From Psococerastis gibbosa (Eukaryota; Arthropoda; Insecta; Psocodea; Psocidae): a DNA stretch of 64,000 bases. The notes beneath the pieces are model-generated. The model saw nothing but the letters and a program-made list of their open reading frames with translations. It did no database searches and was not told the DNA's origin. The DNA is taken from assembly GCA_963971405.1 (NCBI GenBank), contig OZ020491.1, forward strand, positions 10,534,855 through 10,598,854. The letters are read 5' to 3'. Made by a program: the position numbers and the translations under genes. Positions 10,901 to 22,900 of this stretch are shown in pieces (position 1 is the first letter of the stretch; each line of letters starts with the position of its first letter).

Positions 10901-13900
10901 TCGCCTCTGAATTGCCCTCTGGGTCGTATCACTTCAGGGGGCCTACCTATCAATAATTCAAAAGACATGTAACTAGCGCTCTGATTGGCTAATAATGACG
11001 TACATTTGATGACAGCAGGCTATCGGTACTCCGGTACACACGTGTGTTACCTTTAGAGCTAGCTGTCCCGAGTGAATCATTATTATGCAATTGATGACAA
11101 TTGTCAGCACAACAGGACGAAGGGCGGTGGTCCATCCGAATACAAACTTTTATAATAGAGAATCTGGGTTAAGATACCCATGGAAGTAGGCTTTCAAATC
11201 GACCATAGCCTCTTATTAGCCCAGATTGTCCTGTTCCACTTTTTTTTAAATTCAATTTAAAAAAAAAAATCATTATGCTGAGTGGTTATTTCCATTTGGC
11301 GGGACTTAGGTCACTGGACTGAAGTTTTGCTGTAAATATTTGATTGTGTATTAGGTTACTGAAGCGATTACATTGTGTAAACACAGTGCGGCTTATCGGT
11401 ATATTCTAATACTATTTCTCTAACAATCTGGCAACACTGTGCATCCAATATACTGCTATGTTCAATAGCTTGAATGTCCCTTTACATGTGATAGATATTG
11501 CCAGTAACCTATCAGACAAATTGTCATTGGGGTCAAATAAATTTGGAACAGTTAACCTTAGGCAAGAGCACCTGTAAGGTTTATTGCCCCTGCAGATGTC
11601 TCTGAATAGCAATGCATTATGTCACATTGCAATATAATGATATTGTATTATATAATGCGAGGACCGTGTTGGGGTCATCCATCCTCCCGCAGCATGACAG
11701 CTACCATGATAAATCTAATCTTAACGAATTATTTTGTCATGTGACTTAGAGGAGTAGAAGAACATTCATGTATGATGGAGCAATAGAATCCAGGCTGATG
11801 GGCCATGGTCGATTTGTAATCGGACTTTCCAACGTTTCGCCAACATTAGCGGACGCTATCACTGGTACGTAGACTACGAAGATTGTATCTCGAAGGCTAA
11901 GGCGCCCATTCCACCGACCGGCTAGGGCTATTTCCAAAAACGGTGACGTGGTAGCAGACATTCAAGACTTAGGCGGGGTTTCCACCGACCTCGCATTGCA
12001 GAATTGACGGAAATGTTTATTTTTCTCTATGCCATAGTTAAAATTGATCAATGATCATACAGTAAAATCACAAACAAACAAACTAAAATTAAAAAATGGC
12101 GATATAAAATGGGATATGTTAAGTACAAACATTTTAATAGATTTCTATAAAAAGAAAAATTCTAATTTCCGTCAATGTCATTTGCATTCTGCAATGCGAG
12201 GTCGATGGAAACCCCGACTAAGTCTTGAATGTCTGCTACCACGTCACCGTTTTTGTAAATAGCCCTAGCCGGTCGGTGGAATGGGCGCCTTAGTAGCAGT
12301 TGCTACTATGATCGACCACGGCTCATTAGCCTGGATTCTACTGCTTCATCAACTGACCCCGGCCGCGGGCCCCATTGTAATTATTTACCTAATAATGTAC
12401 TGAAGAGTTTTTTATGGACCTAGGCCTACTTATAGTGGCCCATAGGTCCCTTGTCCAATGCCAACGACCCCATAGATTTCGGACATTATTTGTATTGTTT
12501 CTGTTTGAATTTTCGGCCATTGGCAATACGACCTCGATGTCAACCTATACTGGTTACAAACTGAGACTAGCTTACCACTGACGCAATGAAGCAGGCGAAA
12601 GCATGACTTAACCAAGTACAGATACGATTCAATTATTTGTACAGTCCCACACTGGCTACATTTTCTGGCCATACTTTGGAGGGCATGTAAAGCAGGCGGT
12701 CCCGGGCTTTCCTAGTTGAGTGTAAGAGAGGGCTTTATAGCCCTAACTCCGCTAGGTTAGCGTAGTAATAGAAACAGTAAAAAGTCCTTATTTATATATT
12801 TTATGTATTTTAACATACACGAAGTCTTCGACTTGTTGTTTGGAAGGATGTAATGGCTTGAAATCTAGAATGGACAACCTTTCTATGGAGATGAAATAAA
12901 AACTATCGCCTTCCTCTTATTGGGGTGTAAATTTCCAAATAATAACGCTCATGATTAACTTACGAAGAGGGGCATATCGTATCATATTCGATGCGATTTA
13001 ATTGGTTTTACGACGAAATAGCAGTTGGCTTTGTTGATGATTTGAAGTAAAATGAAGTAGACTTTAAAATTTATAGCTGTTATTGGACTATTAACCTATC
13101 ATTTGTGTGTAGATTAATAGATCAATATTTAAAGTCTCTGTAAATTCAATGATTATTTATGGCGGGAAAGAATACTCTACTCAACTACTAATCAATAATC
13201 AAAGCGATGATTCTCGGTAAGTTAACCGTTGGCGCTATCATTGGGAATTGGCAGCCCAATCAGAGCAGGTAAAAAAGGTTGTGCATATTTGTCGAGCGGT
13301 TAAGACGACGCCCCGGTTAGGAGTAGATCGTGGGTTCGAATCCCGCAAAGTCCAGTTTTTCTATATCCCCTAATTTCAGTTATAACGTGGAGGTTGCCTC
13401 TTCAACGTAAATTTAATTTAAAAAGTCAGTATTATATACTCCATGTAATACTGCAATATAATGAGACCCGGTCAAGATGCTGAGAAATTTGTCATTGGAG
13501 CAGATAGGTATTTAAAAAGAAGTAGCCGAGTAGTCGACCGCACTGATGTGCATGGTTTTCCCCTAGACACGCCAGCTAATTGGAATCTTCTGAAGTAGGC
13601 ACTGTAGTCAGGACATGCAGGGTAGTGGTGCGGACTCGGACTTTCACCCGAAAGGTTGTTGGTTCGAGTCCTACACTTCCTGCATTTTCAGGCCATGCTT
13701 CCGAGGGCATGTAAAGCAGGTGGTCCCGGACCTTCCTAGTTGAGTGTCAGAGAGGGCTGTAGAGAGGGCTTTACAGCCCTAACTCCGCTAGGTTGGTTTA
13801 GTAATAGAACAAAAAGTCCTTATTTATTTATGTGGTTTTGCATCAACCATTGACCAAACCCATCTGCCCAATGACTTGAAGCTGGTGTCGAACGTCCGTG

Positions 13901-16900
13901 TGTACGGGGCGTTATGCTCGCACGTAATGCATTGGGCGATCAGACTGATTTTACCGTTTGCTGCACTGCGGGCGTGGCGCGCAAAACCTAGTCGATGCAT
14001 TGTGTTCGTGTCGCAGGCCGTGACCCATCTGGATCCTTCCAATGCCAACCTCTCCATACGGCTCTCAGTCTCAACCCTTCGCAAAGGAACCTCGGTTAAT
14101 ACTTGGTAGTTAAGAAGGGGCGACACGAACACAGTATTTCAACCTACAGCAGTTTGTTATTAATAGGCAATCGATGGGGGAGAAGCGTTATCAATGTAAA
14201 AATGAACTATCTCATGGAATACCAATTGTAGAGCTCGCAAAAATGTCATATGAGAAATAGAAGAAATTTTTCTGAGCATTTTGATATGTGACATGTACCC
14301 TTTTCTAACACAGGTTGCCGATTGGCGACAATTATTGCTTTTAATTTGTACAAAAAACTATTAGTGGTAGTTCCAAGGAAGGAGTTCAGGTAATGTGGAC
14401 AATTAGTATATGTGACGGTCACATGTCGTGTATCAAAATGGAGAGGAACATTTTTGTTATTTTGACGGCTCTACGATCGATACATCCTGAGAAAATCGAC
14501 TTTGTACACAAAAAAACGCATGGTAGTAATAAAACTTTAAAATGCATCATATCACGAGATTTTTTAATTTTTTTAATTTCCATGTATTTGAAAATACGCG
14601 CAATTTATTTATCCTGAACTTTACCATACCTTAAAAATTCCTTAAAATGTAATGCCGGAAACCTTCCTCTGCAAACATTATGTAGGGTGTCAGTCACTAC
14701 GAAAATCTCGGTAAGGAATCCTGCACGGTATGCTGTGTTCCAATGCGTGGTTGTGCCGTGCAGTGTTCCTATACCTTTCAAGCCCTTGTAGGAACCGCCC
14801 TTAGAATATTTCTGTTTTACTTGCGTAGACAAATTAAGAGGATATGCTACGTAGAAAAATAGCACCCCAAAATCCCAAAATTTGTTGTTTTTATTGACAT
14901 TTTATTTTTTATTTAATTAACAAAGCATGTCATTAAAAATTTGGCTCATGCTGGAAGTTGTAGAAGACTGCTTCATGCATCATGTATTAGGAAATATTAC
15001 ATTTTTGGTACCTTAGTTCTTTCATAAATACCAGAACGGACTAAAATTATGCGTATTCTGGGATTTTTGGAAGAACTGCAAAACCAAGAAGTAAAAATAC
15101 CCGATTATATGATGCACGAAGTAGTCTTCTACAACTTCCATGAGCCAAATCTTTAATGACTTGCTTTGTTAATTAAATAAAAAATAAAAAGTCCATAAAA
15201 ACAACAAATTTTGGGGTGCTCATTTTCTACATAGCATGTCCTCTTAAGAAAGAACCGGTCCGAGTTTACTCAAACATGCTTTCCAATTTATCAAAACTAT
15301 TAGATAGAGAAAATGAGTAATTTCATGGTAAATAATTTTATTATGGTTAAATTTCGGATATCTCGGGGGGGGGGGGGGGTCCACCTGACGTCACTGGAGG
15401 TGAGGTAAATTACAGATAGGTCAGACCATCACATTACCAGACAGTAATTATGGCAGGGCATGCAATGCATTTGAGCGTGAATTTTCTATCATTTATTAAA
15501 TAAAATTTTATTGCACAAAACCAAATAGTTTTTTTGGGAAAGCAACCTGTCCGGTTTCGTTACTCAATTTAACACCTAAAACATGCCTGGAGGTAGAAAT
15601 CATCGATAGAAAGGATCCGCAGAAAAATTACTTTTGTCATTTTTCATGAAAAATGAGATATTTTTATTTTTTTACCCCCAGAAGCAAACTATCAAGGGGC
15701 AAGCGACCCCCGCATTTTATTAACATTAATATCGACTACAATATAATATATTATGTGAATTTAAAAGAAATCGTTGGAGGCATTTTTGAGAAATATTTTT
15801 TTTAGATGTTTTTTTTTTAGTTTTTTGAGAATAAAACCCCCCAAATTGAGTCAGCCCAAAATAAAAAAAAATGGTCCCGAGGTATGAATTTTATAAACCT
15901 GCATGCTTAATTTCATCAAAATCGACCGAGTAGTTAGCCCGGAAATCGATGACATTTCGTAAAACCCATTTTTTTTTTTTTGGTTCCTGGGACCTCAAAA
16001 CGTGTAAATCCGTTGAAATCTCGGAATCGAACATATTTCGACCATCACAAAGCTTTCCTTATACTACTTATAAATTGGAAAGCAATAACTGAAACTGAAT
16101 TAATGGTTTTATTATAATTAATAAATAGGAGCTTTGCCCTTCTGGGCTTCATCGCTCTTGTTGTTGTCAATCCCAGGTTCTCGTCGGAGTGTTCTGAAGG
16201 GGGGGGGGGGTGACTTGAGGTACGCAATGACGAGAGGCATGATCTTTTCATAATTTCCAAACAAGTGTTGCCGTGTGTGCAGAATCGGCAGAAGGGTTCT
16301 GGAGCCTGTGACGACCGGGCAGGTACGGCATGCGCCTCTGTCAGTGGGACGTCACAATAATGCCAACTCGGTGACGGTTAGTTTGCGATAAGGCGGGTAT
16401 CCACCGACCTATCATTGCAGGATGCAAATGACATTGACGGAAATTTTTGTTTTACTCTATGCCATAGTTAAAATTGATCAATGATCGTAGAGTAAAATCA
16501 CAAACTAAAATTAAAAAATGGCGTCATGGAATATGTTAAGTACCAACATTTTAATGGATTTCTATAAAAAGAAAAATTCTAATTTCCGTCATTGTCATTT
16601 GCATTCTGCAATGAGAGGTCAGTGGAATGCCTGCCTAAGTCTTGAATGTCTGCTACGACGTCAATGTCTTTGCATTCTGCAATGAGAGGTCGGTGGAAAC
16701 CCCGCCTAAGATTATCTTGTGTGAGTCTGGAGTGTCCCGTGTCCAGGGGTCCGGACCCCACCTGTCGTGATAAATTAAAAAGTATACTTGCTGCTTGATA
16801 CTAAACAAACTGGAAATATGAACAACATGAAATTCTATATTTCTACTTGTTGTATTTAGGTACCAAAATTCAGTTTTGCTTTCTTAAGCTCGGTATAAGC

Positions 16901-19900
16901 TACTGTTGCGGCCTCGGGCCTTAGGCTAGCTTATCCCATACCTGCCACACTATTGAGTCTAGACTTCCCCCCCCCCCCCCCGTTGCAAATCTATAGCTAC
17001 GGCCTTGGCCCTGACGCATGCGCGCTTCCTCTCGTTTGTTGCTGATGTTGTTCAATTTTTTTTTATTTTTTTTCTAGGCGTTGGAGCTACTGCCGTTGTT
17101 CATTCGGCAGTATGCAAGCCACGCCAGGAAAAATGTGCCATCAAGAGAATCAACCTGGAGAAGTGGAACACCAGCATGGATGAGTTACTGGTGAGAGTTC
17201 ATATCATTTTCTAAATTGAGGTCATTTCTAGAAACCGTGCAATATAATTAATAGATTAAACCTGTTCTTCTAATGATAGTCTTCCGCAAAAAACGGTTAA
17301 TTTAGTAATTACATTTCGGTGCTTTCCTCCCTTCCACCATTTCCCACCTTTTAATTTTTTTAGATGACATTTTTTTTAAGGTTAATTGCATACTAACAAT
17401 TCAATGAATGTATCCGATTGACCTCTTCAGTCGCCTCACTAAGTTCCCTAATAGGTAGTTGTGTCGAGTTACGACACGTCTCCGATCGCATGGCGTGTAG
17501 AGACTCGCACAAGTACAAGCACGCTACCACCTGGCCATCGAAGCCTAGCATTAGTCATTATTTATTTTTTAGGACTTTTTATGAACCCTGGCCTACTTAT
17601 TGTGGCCCATAGGTCCCTTGTCCAATGCCAACGACCCCATGGATTTCGGACATTATTTGTTTTGTTTCCGTATGAATTTTTGGACATTGGCAACTAGTAT
17701 ACGTTCTCGATGTCAACCTACACCGGCTACAAGCGATAATAGACAAGCTGAGACAACCATACCATTGACGCAATGAAACAGGGGAAAGCATGACTTAACC
17801 AATGCGGTTCATTTGTGACGTCATTTTGTAGAAGCATTGGCAGCACCAGTTGCAATGATATCAAAGCGTTGATTTTTCTGTATATATATATTTTTATATA
17901 CTATTTTAAAATGATTTTTAATTACGTATTATTTTAAAGTGATATTTTTCTATAAATCATGGAGAATATATATATTAAATTATATGCAGCGAAATAAGGT
18001 CCAGGCATAGTAAAAATATTATAAAAAATATTAAAAGAATTAATTAGATGCTAAGAGCTTAATTTTCACATGCAAACGGCGGCCATTTTGAATAATATGG
18101 ATATCGGATTGTCGTCAGCGAACCTAGTGACCAAAACTGTCCCTACCGAACCTCATTACAGATACGAGTCCACTTGCCCATAAGTTTTCAGTTTTAATGA
18201 AAATAATGATCGAATCTGTTGCAGAAAGAGATACAAGCAATGTCGAGTTGTAACCATGAGAACGTCGTCACGTACTATACGAGTTTCGTAGTAAAGGAGG
18301 AGCTGTGGCTGGTGCTGCGGTTACTCGAGGGCGGGTCTCTGCTCGACGTCATCAAGCATAAAATGAGGGTGTCCAACTGTAAACATGGCGTATTCGATGA
18401 GAGCACCATTGCCACGGTCCTTAAAGAGGTGCTCAAAGGCCTCGAATACTTTCATAGCAATGGACAAATTCATAGGTTTGTGCGTTTTTTTTTCTCAATC
18501 TAATAGATTTTTTTTAATGAACGGATGAAGCACAACTAATAGGAGACATGGAAGGAGCCTCCTCGAAGATTGTGCTTACTTGAGATTACAACACGAGAAT
18601 GAGCGATCTGGTAACGGCGGGAATTACCCCGTCGGCCAATCCTTCCACCACTGGGCCAAGCGACAACAACGCTACCAAACAAAATCGGCTCGGACACGTT
18701 ATGTAAGTAAGTTAGCTAATAGGCTACTTGGCACTTCTGAAAACCTATTTCAGTAACTAAGTATATATATAATTGAACAATCAATAAAAATCGAAGCATA
18801 AAGCCCCAGCACTAAGTACAAAAATGACTTGTCACGCTGGGGTCAAAAGTTAAGTACAATACATAATTTATTATTATTATTATTTTAACTTACAATCCAA
18901 AAAGTATAAAATTGAGTAGATAAAAAAATAAAAAAATGCAATTAAACTTGTAGTCTCTATAGGTTTCTATGGGCACAAAGTTATTTGAGAAGAGATCTAT
19001 GAAGAATTCTGAAATATTTGAAGTAAATGTTTATTGTCAGCTTTATTAATGCAATTTTTAGATGTATTTAAAAAATTCTTACTTGAGCGGAGAACCTTTA
19101 TCTCCATTGGATGGGAATTGAGTAGTTTGCAGGCTAAAAATATTGGAGAGTGTTCAAAAATGCATTTTCTTGCAGGCTCGGAAAAAATATTATGAGATAG
19201 ACGATGCCTGGTATTGACATGATGCTGTTGTAGGGAACTAAGTACCAAATTATCACTAGTAAGTTGGTTAGCGTAACGAAGTAAAATTGCACATCAAACT
19301 CATTATATATCAAATCAGTGGGATATCTGCGTGGGTGGAAAAGAGCAACTTTAATTATGCAATTAGTAGATTTATTTTATACCCCATAAAATTATTTATT
19401 TGACTTAAAAACGATATTTTGTACTTTTCCCCATCAATTTTAATTTGATAGTTAAAAAGGGTCAAGTGACTGCGCAGTGTGACGTCAATTATTGTGATGC
19501 CGGGGAGTAACCTACAATTAGAGAGCAGTTCACTGAAGTTGTATTGGTAGTGACGTAAATGTGACGTCATTTTCTTGTCTCAAATGTCTAAGGGTGTTTT
19601 GGTTCTTGTAAGTTAAAAACAACACTTACTTATTTATTTTTTAATATTTACAATTTTTTTTTCATGTAGAAAAAATCATGTAGTTTTATTGTTAACCTAC
19701 AAGCTACATTATCTAGCATATTTGTTATTTTATTGTTACAACTGTCGAATAGTTAGTTCATATCAATCAGCTCCAGTTCTTCTTCTTCACTCCCTCCTAT
19801 CTCTCCACTTGTGATTATTCAACACTTCCTCTGGTACCAGTCTCACTCTTCTACGATCGTCCTCAATCAGGTTTCTGTATCGCATCCTCTTCTTCGTGCA

Positions 19901-22900
19901 TATCTCGAACCATTTGATTTTGTGTGAAGAGATATTTATCTTTTTCCTATCCATGGCTTCCAATTTCGAGGCGCGGCGTTGAAGGGACATTAAGTTGTGT
20001 ATCTACGAAATTTACTGAATATATGATGAGTTTCAATACAGGCTAAAAATGTGCGTCTTGATATGCACTGAAAATAGGGTAAAATCAGACTAGACGTTGC
20101 TGGGAATAAAATTCTTAATAATACCGTTAGGTCTAATGTCCAATTTAATGTATATTTTATTACGGCTCTCATAAGGGTTGGCAACATTGAATTGAAAGAT
20201 ACCCTCATAAATAGAATCGTTTTAGTTGAAGGAGCTTGGCAATGATTTTTACTGCTTGGGCGCAATGATCTCAGTCAAGTTTACACTAGTTGTAGAAACC
20301 AATTCTGAGTTCAAGTTGTACGCTATATTACTGTCTGGTTTTTGTTTACAGAGATGTCAAGGCAGGGAATATTCTTCTCGGAGAAGATGGAAGTGTCCAA
20401 ATTGCTGATTTCGGTGTTAGTGCCTGGCTAGCCACTGGCCGAGATCTGTCGCGGCAGAAAGTTCGTCACACATTTGTTGGCACGCCCTGTTGGATGGCTC
20501 CTGAAGTTATGGAACAGGTACAGATGCTGAGTCGGTCACGTATAGGGAAGTGATAACTGTATGTAATGTATCACTGTATCCCATCGGCGATAGCAGTTGA
20601 AATATCATAGAGATGATGAGCAAATGCTCGTTGATCTGCTTGGGGAACGTTTGCCACTTTCTTCCAATAGAGACTGATAAGCGATTGCAACTTAGACAGA
20701 ATTGTAAGACATAATCATTTGCTATAATCTGCTCCAGTTACCCGGGTGTGATATATCCGTCTCCTCTACGCTTTCCCTCCATTTAGGACCATTAAGCACT
20801 TATTTCAGTTTCAGTCCCACCCTCCTGAGATTATACTCAATTTAGTTTCTGTGCCGTTTCCTCTGTCTTTCCATCTTTCGTGCCCCCACTAAATATATAT
20901 TCTCCATGATTTATAGAAAAATATCACTTTAAAATAATACATAAATAAAATAATTTTAAAATAGTATTGAGGCTTATGGAAAAATCAACGCTTTGATATC
21001 AGTGCAACTGGAGCTGCCATCTACAAAATGACGTCACAAATGAACCTCATTAATAACATGGGCGGTGATTTATTCCAGGACCATGGTTACGATTTCAAGG
21101 CCGACATCTGGTCGTTCGGTATCACGGCGATCGAGATGGCGACGGGCACCGCCCCCTACCACAAATATCCGCCTATGAAGGTCCTCATGCTCACGTTACA
21201 AAACGAGCCTCCCAATTTGGACACTGGCGCGGAGGAGAAGGATCAGTACAAGGCGTATGGGAAGACGTTCCGAAAAATGGTTGTGGATTGTTTACAGAAA
21301 GATCCGGCGAAAAGGTAATGGCAACCAACTTCTTTTGAGCGCTTTGGCTACTGGCTAGTTTTGCTTTTTCCCCATTAAGAGTCTCCTGGAGGGGGAAAAG
21401 TGTTGCAAGTGTATAAGATAGAATAAAGCATGACTTGTAAAAAATGTTCCATCCCTTAGCAGAAATGCTCCTCTACATTTTGATGTATGATATGTTCCCG
21501 TTTACTACACTGATTCGACACAATTCTTGAAGTTGATTTGTGCAAAAGACTGCTGGTGAGAGCGTCTAAAGGAAGGTCAAAAACTTAGTGTCAGCGACGA
21601 CCACCGCCACTTATCCTATATCAAAATGTAGATCCTCTAATGGATGCGACATTTTTTATACCTCTACAATGTATATCTCCTGTGTAGAGGTCCCAATCCC
21701 GGGATTGGATAATATAGAGAGATGTGGAAATATATTGTAATATTCATAAGCAGTTTCGTAGAAGTCTAAGTCGCACACTGGGAAGACCTGCAGAATTTAT
21801 CACAGTCCTATTGAGTACCTACACAGACGAAACGTATTTTATAATTTATTATTAAGTAGGAGTAAGTACGGATTATTCAGTATGCCTAATCTATTACTAT
21901 TATTACCAGGCCGACAGCAACGGATCTACTGAAGCACCCGTTGTTTAGGAAGGCCAAGGACAGGAAATATCTTCAGCAGACATTAGTAGCGATTGGGCCG
22001 TCAGTGGAGACGCGCGTGCAGAAGGCGTCGCGTCGCCAGCCCGGTGCCAGCGGTCGTCTGCATCGGACGGTAGACGGAGACTGGGTTTGGAGCAGTGAGG
22101 ACGAGGAGCACTCGTCCGAAGATGAGGCCACGGAGAAGCCGATGAACAGTATATCCAGGGACAGTGATGATAGCGATCATGAGCCTACTATTAATTTGGT
22201 TCTTAGAATGAGGTGAGTACACCCAGAAAATAACAAATGCTTCTGATTAGCTGGGCTCTTTGATATGGAAGTGCTATCCGGTGTTATTGTATGAGTATTT
22301 CTACGTTGTTGCCCCGGTAAGGCATCTGTAGATTGTGGATTCAAGTCCCCAGTTTATGCAAAAAATTATAAGTTCGCAGACTTGTTCAGTGAATTAGTTG
22401 TGTAGCTGTCTAACAATATGAATCTTGAGTAACATGCCAGAATCTGGTCAAAGCTGGGCACTGTGGACACTGTAGTGTAATGGTAAACTCGATGCACGGT
22501 AAGGTATAGATCGTGGGTTCTGTTTTTTCTATATACTGTATGGATACATATACATATATATATTTTTCGTGACAGTTAGAGTAGTGGAAGGGACTCTGAC
22601 TTTCACCCGAAAGGTTGTTTGTTTGAGTCCCACACACTCGTTACATAAAAATAATGGGGTCAGGTTTATGGTAATTGTCCATCTTTCAGAAATCCGAAGC
22701 GCGAGCTAAACGATATCCGGTTTGAATTCACTGTTGGGAAGGACACTGCTGAGGGCATCGCCACGGAGCTGATGCAGGCCGGCCTTGTCGACGGCAGGGA
22801 CATCATAGTCATCGCTGCCAACCTGCAGAAACTAATCGATAGTCATGGTTTGCTGCGTGCCGTCACCTTTCCTTTGGTGGGTATTGCTCTATTTATAGTC

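Noticed and set aside
13824-14132. Overlapping open frames on both strands (77 and 102 codons)
   Set aside because: No known motif and partly over a SINE tail; the mirror-image openness suggests a GC-richer repeat and not a gene.
21028-21078. Extension of fray exon 6 upstream with an ATG
   Set aside because: This is intron sequence belonging to the inverted-repeat arm; the acceptor TTATTCCAG at 21078 gives the conserved junction EQ-DHGYDF.
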